NCBI GenBank assembly: GCA_963555705.1
Contig: OY743169.1
Coordinates: forward strand, 1,123,501 to 1,187,500
DNA length: 64,000 bases
From: Ligustrum vulgare
Lineage: Eukaryota > Streptophyta > Magnoliopsida > Lamiales > Oleaceae
Direction of reading: 5' to 3'
This document shows, in pieces, positions 55,405-64,000 of the stretch. The position numbers and the translations under genes were made by a program. A model generated the notes under the pieces. That model was given only the letters and a program-made list of their open reading frames with translations, was not told where the DNA came from and did no database searches. Every line of letters begins with the position of its first letter. Position 1 is the first letter of the stretch.

Positions 55405-55890
55405 AAATGAATATTCACCAGAAGTGAATCCGGAAAATGAATATTCACCAGAAGTGAATCAGGAAAATGAATATTCACCATAAGTGAATTTGGAAAATGA
55501 ATATTCACCAGAAGTGAATTTGAAAATGAATATTTAATTATTCATCAGAAGTGAATTCTAGATTTTGATAAGAGTGAATCAATTCTAGATTTGATTATTC
55601 ACCAGAAGTGAATATGAAAATGAATATGTTTAATTATTCACCAGAAGTGAATTCTATATTTTATTATTCACTAGAAGTGAATTCTAGATTTGATTATTCA
55701 CCAGAAGTGAATATGAAAATGAATATTTTAATTATTCACCAGAAGTGAATTCTAGATTTTATTATTCACTAGAAGTGAATTCTAGAAAGTGAAAAATGAA
55801 AATGAATATGTTTAATTATTCACCAAAAGTGAATTCTAAATTTGATTATTCACCAGAAGTGAAAGATGCAATATTTGATTATTCACCAGG
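55405..55890 (+). repeat. Array of about 14 hairpins ATTCACCAGAAGTGAAT
   Basis: The 17-mer pairs ATTCAC with GTGAAT around CAGAA. About fourteen copies occur in under 500 bases, roughly half perfect; variants include ATTCACTAGAAGTGAAT and ATTCACCATAAGTGAAT. Spacers alternate between GAAAATGAAT-type and TCTAGATTTG-type. In the first part the plus strand can be read as a repeated peptide PENEYSPEVN, but the frame breaks soon after, so a coding role is doubtful. Confidence 0.9.
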
Positions 55891-56059
55891 AGTGAAAGAT
55901 GCAATCGATAAATTAGTACAACATTGCCTAATATAGCATGTTATGACATCATAAATGAGCTATGAACAAAGCTCATCATGAATGATATGTTTGATGAAAA
56001 GATACGAGATTGCATCAATATACTTGTAATATTCCATGAAAAGGAATAAATACGCGTTG

Positions 56060-56704
56060 CACTCTTTTTCCCTTAGCTGAGGTTTTGTCCCACAGGGTTT
56101 TCCTAGCAAGGTTTTTAATGAGGCAACAGTTGAGGCGTATTGATGAAAATTAATGAGAATACTGCACTCTTTTCCCCTTCGCTGAGGTTTTGTCCCACAG
56201 GGTTTTCCTAGCAAGATTTTTGAGGCATCATCATAGCTATCAACAAGCTATAATTCAGCAACACATTGTTATACTGGAATGATATCAACAAATGAAGAAA
56301 ATCATACACATCTTATGAAGAATGTTATGATATCAACTACACACAAGAAGATTTTCATATATATTCCAGAAGAAAGATGATATCATTATTCAAAAGGTTC
56401 ATGAATACTTGATTGCACACTTCAGGGGGAGAATCATGCTGTCATGCTGTACTCTTTTTCCTTCGTTCAGATTTTGTCCCATTGAGTTTTACTGATAAGG
56501 TTTTAACGAGGCAGCACTAAAGCACTAAAGCAGTGAAGCACTTCAGATTTCAGTATATGATTTGTACTACTTATCATTGATGTCATTTTTGATATTAGAC
56601 TCAATGATTAATGATGACCAACATCAGGGGGAGCAGCTGTACTCTTTTTCCTTCGCTCAAGTTTTATCCCACTGGGTTTTCTTAGCAAGGTTTTGACGAG
56701 GCAG
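56060..56704 (+). repeat. Four copies of the copia 3' block before the 3' LTR
   Basis: Blocks of about 65 bases at 56060-56126, 56163-56226, 56449-56514 and 56638-56704. All have ACTCTTTTTCC, (G)CTNAGGTTTTGTCCCA, GGGTTTTCCTAGCAAGG and GAGGCA. This block is common just upstream of the 3' LTR in plant copia elements and helps assign this protein-less element. Confidence 0.85.
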
Positions 56705-56735
56705 ATAATTGCGTAATATGTCATTCAAGGGGGAG

Positions 56736-56942
56736 TGTTATAAATAATGTATATATGTGAATGACATTACCATTATATCCCTGTATACTTTACAGTATTA
56801 CGATTGTGCCATTGTCCACTCCTATAAATAGGAGCCATTTCATAACATTTGATATACCAATTCTTGAAGAGAAATTCTCTCCTCTAAACTCTCTCCATTT
56901 CTCTCTCTATGTTGTTCTTATGATTTCGATGATTTTATAACA
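56736..56942 (+). repeat. 3' LTR of the thaumatin-carrying element
   Basis: 207 bp, nearly identical to the 5' LTR, preceded by the polypurine tract AAGGGGGAG and followed by the target copy AATAC. Confidence 0.9.
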
Positions 56943-56947
56943 AATAC

Positions 56948-57457
56948 ATGTTTATTTTTTTTAATGCCTATAGTTTTATTCATATTTTTGATAATTATGC
57001 TATTATTTTAAAAATTGAAAAATATGCATTATAAGTGTCAAATCGAAATCTCAACAAAAACTTTTATACTAACTCACAAATGAGAGCCAACTATAAACAC
57101 ATCGTCTCCAAAATCACATCAAATATTAAATGTAATTATATGTTTGATTACCTTAGTTTTGCCTATAAAATGTCACACCATGAAAAATATTTTTCACATT
57201 TTGTATTTCTTTGATGTTTGATTGGAAAATTTGACTTAAAATATTTTCTATGGTACAACCAATTGAAGCAAACTTTAGGCATTTGCCTTGAAAATATTTT
57301 CTTACTTATTTGGTGGAAAACTTAGAAATCAAATATAGCTTAAAAGTTTTATTTTAATAGATGTGATAAAAAAAAATCGATATTTTTGTAGATTGGTGAT
57401 TTGGAATCTATAGCCGTCAATCAATTATATGGTACACTTATGCTTAAAGATATATAC
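56948..57457 (+). other. Right part of the interrupted Helitron and AT-rich spacer
   Basis: To about 57150 it matches the 5' domain of the Helitron at 24826. Beyond this no element is recognised. A weak inverted pair AAAATATTTTTC and GAAAATATTTTC lies at about 57183-57300. Confidence 0.5.
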
Positions 57458-60253
57458 TATAACGCCCCGAATTCCGCGGAGCCCGGGACGTCACTTCGTC
57501 CTTTAAATCTGATTTTATTGCGGAAATAATTAAAAATTTCAAACATCAAATTTTTTATTTTTTTTTTGAAACCTTTGAAACAACATTTTTGCGGAAGAAA
57601 TGAATTTATAAAACATCACATCCATTGTTTAAAAGCTAAAGCGGAAACTAAATTTTAATCAATTTAATTAAAACAATTCATAAAATTAAATCTTAAGTTT
57701 TAAAGTAAAGTAACGATAAATAATTAAATTGACGACATTTATGAAACTTGACTTAAAAGGAAAATTACATTATTTTTTATTTTTCCACCGCTGCCATTTC
57801 ATTCGCCACCATCTCCAAAATCTGCGAAAACTGTTAAAATAATGGAATGAGTATTTCGAAAAATACCCAGTAGACTCATCGCCAATAATTAATTTACAGA
57901 ATAATTGAACACGTAATTATGCAATCATACAGTGACATCATCATCATATTCTTGGACTATTTTATTTTCAAAATCAAGACTCTTAAAATCATAGGGTGTG
58001 GGTAGTCTCGTCTCGTGCACTTAAAGCACATAAGTTATGCATAACATCATCATTTCTCATCTTATCTCATAAGAGATATTCTTGTCTCGTCTCATACATC
58101 AAAGCATGTAAATCACATAATTTCACATAAAACATGCAATTATAATTTAAACTAATTAGTGGGGGCGAGTTTACCTCAAATCACGAGTTTGAAAGTTGAG
58201 TAAGAAAGTTCACATTGTTCTTCTAACTGTCCAAGCGCCTCATCTAACCAAAAATAAATAAACTTTAAAGTGGTATTTGGAAATCAAACACTTCAATTGA
58301 AAGAGTTTTAAAAGAAGAAATAAAAGTTTAGGGATTAAAATTAAACTCAAACATAGTTGGGGTTGAGATAAATTATTTGCAAAGTTTAAGAGCTAAATAA
58401 AATATTACAAAAATTAAAGGATCGAAATAATACTTTTAAAAACTAGAGGGCTGAATTAAAATATTTTAAAACTGTTGGGGCTTAAAATAATAACTTTTCA
58501 AAAACTCAATAGGGACTGATGGATTCGATTTGAAAGTTGAGGGACTAAAATGAATACTTTTCAAAACTTTGGGTTGAAACTCAAAACGAATATTAAACTA
58601 TAGGGCTGAAACAATAGATTTTAAAAATGAAGGGGCTGATTACAATCATTTACAAACTTAAGTGGCTGAAATTATAAGTTTAAAACTATAAAGACTGATT
58701 TGAAACATTTTTAAAACTTGGGGGACTAAGTTGCAATTTCTGAAAAATAAAATATTAAAACAAATCACTTTTCTCTCTCTCCCTCACCATTTCTCTCTCA
58801 CTTCACCCTGGCGGAGGGCGAAGCTCCGCCCGTTCCAGCTAGCGACGGCGTTTTGCTGGCGGGGTGTCACCGTCAAGTGGTGGCAACGAGGAGGGGCGAA
58901 CAGAGGCTAAAGGGGCAGAATTTGAAGCGGGTTTTGGGTAGAAATTGAGGCTCGGTTGGGCGATTTGGAGGGGCACGAAACCGAGTTGACCGCGGCTCGC
59001 ATTTGAGGGATTTCCGGCTAAACTCCGGTCGAACGTGCAGTCGGTTGAGGTAAGCGTTTGGGCTCTCATTATTTCTTGATTTTATTTTGGTTGTATGGAT
59101 GTTGGTGGTTCGATTGGTTGGAAATGGGCAGGGGGCGGTTTGAAGTGGTGATTGGTGGCGGTGATGGAGGCTCGGTGGTGATTGGGTGGTAGTGATGATA
59201 TGGGTTAGGGTAGTGGTGGTGGATTTGTTTGATGTCTGTGGCGGTTGTGGGAGGTATGGGTCCTGCCTGTGTGGGTGGCTGTGAATGGGTTCGAATGGAA
59301 GTGCCAGAGCTCGATTTGCACTTGGCTATGGTGGTTTGGTTGTTTGGGTAAATTGAGGTTGGAGACGTGATGTGGAATTCTGCGTATTGTTGTCTGGAAG
59401 TTACGGCAGTGTATGGTGGTTGTGAGATTTTGTTCTGCTCGTGGTGAATTGAAGTCGGCAGAGGACTCACAATGGAGGTTCGTGGTTGAGGGTCATCTAT
59501 GGAGCTGGTGGTGGTTTGAACGATGAAGTGGCAATTGCTTGATTTGTGATTGAGGGGGCTGAAGGAGAGGTTAATTTGGTGCATATGGCATGTGAGGGGG
59601 AGGAATTTGGCTGATTGATGACTGAAATTTTGGGATTGAGGTTTGGTTGCTTGTTGTTGAATTGACATTGAGTCGATTGACTGTGGTTTAAAACTAGAAA
59701 GCAAAGATGGGCCCTTTGATTGAGGGGAAGATGATGCTGTCTGTGGAAGTGAGAATTGATTGAAAGAAAACGTGGGGAAAAGAATTTTACCAATTGAAGT
59801 TGTTCTAAATTTGGATTTTGGAGGGATTTGGGATTGATTCAAAGTGGATGGCTATTTGAGTGGGATTAAGGAGTGATGATGGGGAAGGGGAAAAATGTGC
59901 TGAACATGCAAAATGGAAGTTGGGGAGGGAGTTTTGGGATTAAAATTGAAATGGAACGTGAATTGGGGATTTAAAACATTTTGGACTTAAAAAATTTGAA
60001 TCCAAATAAATTGTAAGTTTGACTAAAAAAAATAATGATCTTAGAATGTTTTTGATAAAATTGGATTGGAGAATAAATTTTGAAAATGAGACGATTTTAA
60101 TTGAATTGAAAGTGATCAAATATTTCATAAATTTAGAATTCACTTAAAAGGGTAGACGAACACACGCTTAAAATAAATGAGCAAAAATCGTAGCGACACA
60201 TTTTTTTTTAATAAATAATATTTATAAGTCATGAAAATTTCTCGGTCGCTACA
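57458..60253 (+). mobile_element. Solo LTR, about 2.8 kb (copy B)
   Basis: Same family as 10156-13037. It starts TATAACGCCCCGAATTCCG (TG changed to TA), ends CGGTCGCTACA, and is flanked by a perfect TATAC duplication (57453-57457 and 60254-60258). It shares the AGTAGACTCATCG block, the GGGACTAAAAT array and the G/T-rich last third with copy A. Between 58020 and 58130 it has a duplicated TCTCGTCTCAT-type stretch, where copy A carries its own minisatellite. There is no protein region. Confidence 0.85.
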
Positions 60254-60258
60254 TATAC

Positions 60259-61090
60259 ACTTATCTTCCCAAAAACTTTTGAGATATTTTTATTACTTTT
60301 TATACGTTGTTGTAATTTTGTTAATATTTTTTTATAAATTTCAATGAATTGAGATTATATTTAGTTTAATTTTTAATTACTTTTGTTAAATACAGTTCAA
60401 AGAAAGTATTAGGGATTTCAAAAAGTCGCTGACGACAGATAACATATATAATTATTTTACAAATTAAAATGCTAAATATTTTGATTATTTGATATTTACG
60501 TGTTTATACCTACCTAATTTATTTTTTTTACTTACAAGTATGAAAAGTAATTCATAATTAATGTAACTAACCCGTCTGATCCAAGAGTGCCATTCAAATG
60601 TAATCGAAGATAATTTCCTTTAATTTTGTCATATGCAATGAAAATCAATAAAAGTTAAGGCAAATCGCTTTTTTTTTTTTTTTAAAAGAAACCAGTTTTC
60701 AGTTACGATCAACTATATTTTGTTGTTTCGAGAGTTACAAATCACAAGGGTTTAAAAATTTTGATACACGACAAGGATGAAAATCAAAGTAATTTAACGA
60801 CAAACGTTGTATTCAGGGAAGTATTCTATAATTTGTAATCACGTATCTGTTATTCATTCCATTTTTTTTTAATTTCTAAAAAATAACATTCACTTTCTTC
60901 GTGAAGTCTTTTTAAACATCTACATATTTTTCCTCAAATATTAACATAAATATAGTCACACTTGTAAAATATTAACATTATTATTGCAAAAATAAAAATA
61001 AAAAAAAATCGTACATCAGACAAGTGAAATACTAATTTGTTTTAAAAACAAAAATTTAATCTAATTACATGTAAAGATCAAATAATTTGA
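60259..61090. other. AT-rich stretch without gene
   Basis: Nothing recognisable on either strand apart from homopolymer runs. Confidence 0.5.
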
Positions 61091-61243
61091 ACCAGTTATA
61101 TGAAAGAGGTCAAGGGGCACCATAAAAATGCACACCTGTCATTTGGGGGTGGACATTGAGTGTCCGACAGGGCCCAACACCCCCAATAAGGGGGCGTCAT
61201 GTGCCCCGAAGGTGTCCATTGGGGGCAACATATAATTTTCACA
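61091..61243. other. GC-rich island, unidentified
   Basis: Contains partly repeated words (GGGGGTGGACATTGAGTGTCC, GGTGTCCATTGGGGGCAAC, CCCCCAATAAGGGGG). Facing GGGGCACC and GTGCCCC suggest a folded MITE, but the ends are unclear. Confidence 0.35.
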
Positions 61244-61530
61244 TTATAAGAGTATCCATAACGGATGTGTTGACTTTTCTTTGTTAAAGACGGTCATATA
61301 GACAATATAATAGATGTTAAGTGTCACATCTACATGTTAACTTTAACTATTTTATGAGTATCACATTGAATGTGTTAAATTTACTCATCAATTTCTAATA
61401 ATTAACCAGTCGGTTACTATTTAATATTTCTCTCTCCTATTTTCAATATAGATTGTCATGTCACATGTTAAAATATTTATTAACTTTAACAAATATGTTA
61501 ACAATACACCTGTTACGACCATGACTAATT
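61244..61530. mobile_element. MITE-like inverted repeat, about 290 bp
   Basis: Left end AGAGTATCCATAACGGATGTG faces CACCTGTTACGACCATGAC on the right, an imperfect inverted pair with AT-rich stems between. This is the layout of plant MITEs with GAGCATCTCCAAC-like ends. Target duplication is not certain. Confidence 0.45.
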
Positions 61531-61846
61531 GGACATGACACGTCATCTATATGGGCCCACCAGGGGAGCCACAAAACATCCAGTCACCTAATCATGACCT
61601 ACAGGCCAAAACTGTGGATACCAAATTTGCTAGATTCTTATATGCCGAGGTGACCCTATGTCGAGGTGATACTATACCAAAGGAACCTATGCCAGGGTAC
61701 TCCTAAGCCGAGGGGAGTACCTTGAAAAGGTGACAGACAGCTTGATGTGACAACATCTTTAAAGGGATTTGATGGTTGCTTTAACCCTATGACATGTAGT
61801 AATGATTATAATCAAAGAAATGATTTACCTCATGAAGGGTTAGTGA

Positions 61847-62632
61847 TGTGATCCGGACCCTCGACAATCGGAGTCATAGAAGGCTTGACGGGAAAATTTA
61901 AATATTCAAGCCAAAACAAGAATTAAGCAGGTTCGACGAGCTTTGAAGATCAAACCGTGTCGAAAGGAACCAAAAATTATGCATAAGTGCTTTCACGGCC
62001 GTAACCAACATATGTCACGGCCGTAACCTTCCCTCGGGTTAAAATGCAGAATTTCAAGATTTTTGATTTACGGCCGTAAATAAGGGATCACGGTCGTAAC
62101 CTTAACCAGAAACACACTTACGGCCGTAAGTGTCATCTTTACGGCCGTAACGGATTAACGGATCAGATTTTTTCCAGATTTCGCATTATTTTATTTCCTT
62201 ATCAGTTTTAGCTATTTTAGGTTAGTTAGAATTCTATTTTGAGTAAATTAGCGATTAGGGTTTTATTTTGCTTATTTTTACGCCTTTTTGATTCATTGTA
62301 AATTAAGACTTTGATGATTAAATAAAACATAGATTGAATGTTTTTCAATTGTTTAATGTGTGGATTCACATTACAAACTCAAACTTATCAAGATTGATTA
62401 TCTTGTGGCGTTCATCCCGAATTTATCAAATATTCGCGAGAATATTTGTGGCGTTCAAATCAGAGACTTATCAAGGAGATTGGGCAAATCCTTGTGGTGT
62501 TTCGAAAGTCGTGGTTCTTTATTCCGCATCGTCAAGCCATCGCGTCGTGAATATCGGGTCATGATTCATCCGTCCAACCACAACCTGAGTTCGGAACTTT
62601 CCGGCGTTTCTTCCGCGCTTTGAATCTCATCA
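61847..62632 (+). repeat. 5' LTR of a retrotransposon running off the window
   Basis: Starts TGTGATCCGGACCC and ends CTCATCA, directly followed by TT and a primer site TGGTATCAGGGC at 62635-62646, complementary to initiator tRNA-Met with one difference. Length is about 786 bp. Only one LTR is in the window, so the left limit is inferred from the TG and from the change in sequence character. The left part carries six palindromic TTACGGCCGTAA-like sites. Confidence 0.7.
61994..62150. promoter_or_regulatory. Cluster of six palindromic (T)TACGGCCGTAA sites in the LTR
   Basis: Sites at 61994, 62016, 62068, 62089 (CACGGTCGTAA), 62118 and 62138; spacing is 20-52 bases. The ideal form TTACGGCCGTAA is a perfect 12-bp palindrome. 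The cluster lies in the presumed U3, upstream of the transcription start, where such repeats could bind a dimeric factor. No factor is identified. Confidence 0.6.
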
Positions 62633-62888
62633 TTTGGTATCAGGGCTGGACTTTGAATTCAGGTTTTTCTATCCAATTTGATTTTTATGTTTATCACCGA
62701 GTCCCATAAAAATCATTCATATCTTATTGTTAAGTCTTTCTTTTCTTGTTCTTCGTGCAAGTAAATTTTTTCTTTTTTTATCCATATAAAAATCCAACAA
62801 AATTCAAAAGTGTTTGTTTTGCTTAATTCTTATCCGAATTAAGTTCCATTTGTTTTCTTGTGTTCGTTGTCGAATTTTTGGATTTATT

Positions 62889-62939
<51 letters not shown>

Positions 62940-63077
62940 ATTTTATTTATTCCGAAAATTCATCCTAAAATTCAAAAAAAAAAAAAAAAAAGATTCCATT
63001 CAAGAACCACTTTCTTGAATTTCTTGATCCTTTGTTTTCATTATTCTTTTTCTGTGTCCTTCCACATAAATTTTACA
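62633..63077 (+). other. Primer site and leader of the retrotransposon
   Basis: The primer-binding site is at 62635-62646, then an AT-rich leader with a (TA)n tract at about 62891-62935 and an A run at about 62976-62991. The open frame from 62814 through this zone is low in complexity and is not counted as coding. Confidence 0.65.
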
Positions 63078-64000
63078 ATGTCCAATTTCCATGAAAACGC
63101 CAAAGATCGTATGTGGAGATTTTTGAATGAAGCTTTGGTTAGGTTGGATAAATTAGATGAAAGGGAAGGGAAATTGAAAAAGGGGCGATCTCAAGCAAAT
63201 CGTAGTGATTATAGGCGTGATCCTAAACCTAGGGATGGAATCGGGGTTAAGAGAAGAGCCGAGATTGACCCAAAAGCAATTTTGAAAATTCAAAAAGAAA
63301 TTTATGAGGAAAGATTGAGGTGTGAACGGGAGGCAGAAAGAAAATATTTGGCTAAATTGCGAAAAAATGAGGAGAAACGAAAGGCAGTGATTAAATGGTT
63401 AGAGGAGAGTGAAATACATGTTATGGTTGAGCCTCGGGATATGAATGTTGAAAAGAAGGAGGGAGGCTTGAAACATGAATTAGAAGTAGTTGAAGAGACC
63501 CCGAACTTTGTGGTAGGAGTTGAAAACGTGGAGTTGTGTGAACAAACTCCGAAATATGATGAGGAATTAGAAGTTGGGGTAGAAGTTCAAATTTTGAGCT
63601 TTGAATTGGAAGATCCACATTTTGGTAGTGATGAGATAGTACAGGAACATGGTGATTCAAATGTGGAGGCCGGAGATGTGGTTGAGTTTGAAGATAAAAA
63701 AATCGAACAAGAAATTGCAAAGGAGGAAAGAGGCGAAGATAAGAGCCTCGTGGTTCAAGAAATGGAGTTGGTGGTGGTTTTCATGAATACAAGGATCCAT
63801 ACCTTGTACCTCATGAAGCTAACATGTCCCTCCCCATTTTGTTTAAATCTTTTTTGCAGGATAATTATGACTGGAAGCTTCAACCACACTACGAAGGGCA
63901 AAGGAAGTTCAAGCTCCATCTCTTCCGTGTTAGCAAATCAAAGGATTCCAATTTATTGAACTCATGGCATGGAAGCAGAAATTTTTCGTTTGATCCAGGA
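63078..64000 (+). CDS. First ORF of an LTR retrotransposon, highly charged, cut by the window end
   Basis: Met 63078 (MSNFHENAKDRMWRF) is the first Met after the leader with sensible composition. The product has a basic helical segment (AILKIQKEIYEERLRC, EREAERKYLAKLRKNEEKRK), likely coiled coil, then a long acidic Glu/Val-rich part. Near 63775 the meaningful frame changes. After HEYKDPYLVPHEANMSLPIL it reads DNYDWKLQPHYEGQRKFKL and WHGSRNFSFDPG up to the window end, resembling the conserved tail in front of pol or in UTR-linked ORFs of plant LTR elements. In the original frame the ORF ends at 63959. The change may be a one-base frameshift, or an intron ending at the TTTTTTGCAG acceptor (about 63852-63861). 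The family (copia or gypsy) cannot be settled without pol. Confidence 0.55.

Larger units (their letters stand above)
51187..56942 (+). mobile_element. Non-autonomous copia-like LTR element carrying a thaumatin gene fragment
   Basis: LTRs at 51187-51393 and 56736-56942 are both 207 bp and differ at about one base by eye (GTGTC against GTGCC). The flanking duplication AATAC (51182-51186 and 56943-56947) is perfect. The first LTR is followed by CGTTATCAGCACGAG, a primer-site context common in plant copia elements, and the second is preceded by AAGGGGGAG. Four 3' blocks with ACTCTTTTTC and GTTTTGTCCCAC (56060-56704) also fit copia elements. No GAG or POL domain can be read in the 5.3 kb interior. 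It must have moved recently with proteins supplied from elsewhere. Confidence 0.9.

Noticed and set aside
55254..55508. Minus-strand repeat protein (NIHFPDSLLV repeats)
   Set aside because: It is a by-product of the ATTCACCAGAAGTGAAT hairpin array; the frame lasts only four units.
55405..55890. CRISPR-like array
   Set aside because: Short palindromic repeats with AT-rich spacers in a plant LTR element; spacers are themselves repeated and there are no cas genes.
63421..63720. 99-codon minus-strand ORF at the right end
   Set aside because: Complement of the Glu-rich region of the plus-strand retrotransposon ORF.

Overview
The window is AT-rich nuclear DNA from a flowering plant, most likely a eudicot. 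The evidence is GT-AG introns in AT-rich sequence, a plant-type sucrose/H+ symporter, plant Helitron and Ty1/copia proteins, and many (TA)n and (TTA)n tracts. I cannot name the species. Only one gene looks intact and host-owned; nearly everything else is mobile DNA in various states of decay, much of it nested.

Layout. 1-18869: the right part of a very large Helitron-like element. It has a decayed Rep/helicase gene (about 2.05-6.67 kb), a spliced RPA1-like single-strand-DNA-binding gene with two in-frame stops (14.5-16.9 kb) and a GC-rich hairpin plus CTAG terminus at 18869. A 2.9 kb solo LTR (10156-13037) is inserted in it. 19.8-23.4 kb: a five-exon sucrose transporter of the SUC2/SUT1 clade on the minus strand, with a TATA box and a decayed copy of its last exon 0.4 kb downstream. 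24.0-30.7 kb: a hAT-like MITE, two Helitrons in opposite orientations, a PIF/Harbinger-like element nested in the first, and a truncated inverted copy of the solo LTR. 30.7-35.9 kb: no genes, several MITE-like repeats. 35935-42482: a complete but broken Ty1/copia (Tork-like) element with both LTRs and target duplication. 43.5-45.7 kb: a third complete non-autonomous Helitron, minus strand. 46.9-48.2 kb: a hAT-like element with another nested in it. 50.8-57 kb: a Helitron 5' end split by a young, protein-less LTR element (51187-56942) that carries a thaumatin-like gene fragment and three families of hairpins with a shared CAGAA loop. 57458-60253: second solo LTR of the 10 kb family. 61.85-64.0 kb: the left end of another LTR retrotransposon, running off the window.

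The genes do not form an operon-like system. Rep/helicase plus RPA is the known rolling-circle module of plant Helitrons, and both partners are broken here. The sucrose transporter is the only probable cellular function. The most unusual structures are the CAGAA-loop hairpin arrays with matching but different arms, the thaumatin fragment inside a young LTR element, and the repeated tandem duplication of Helitron 5' ends. All calls come from reading the sequence; no searches were run.
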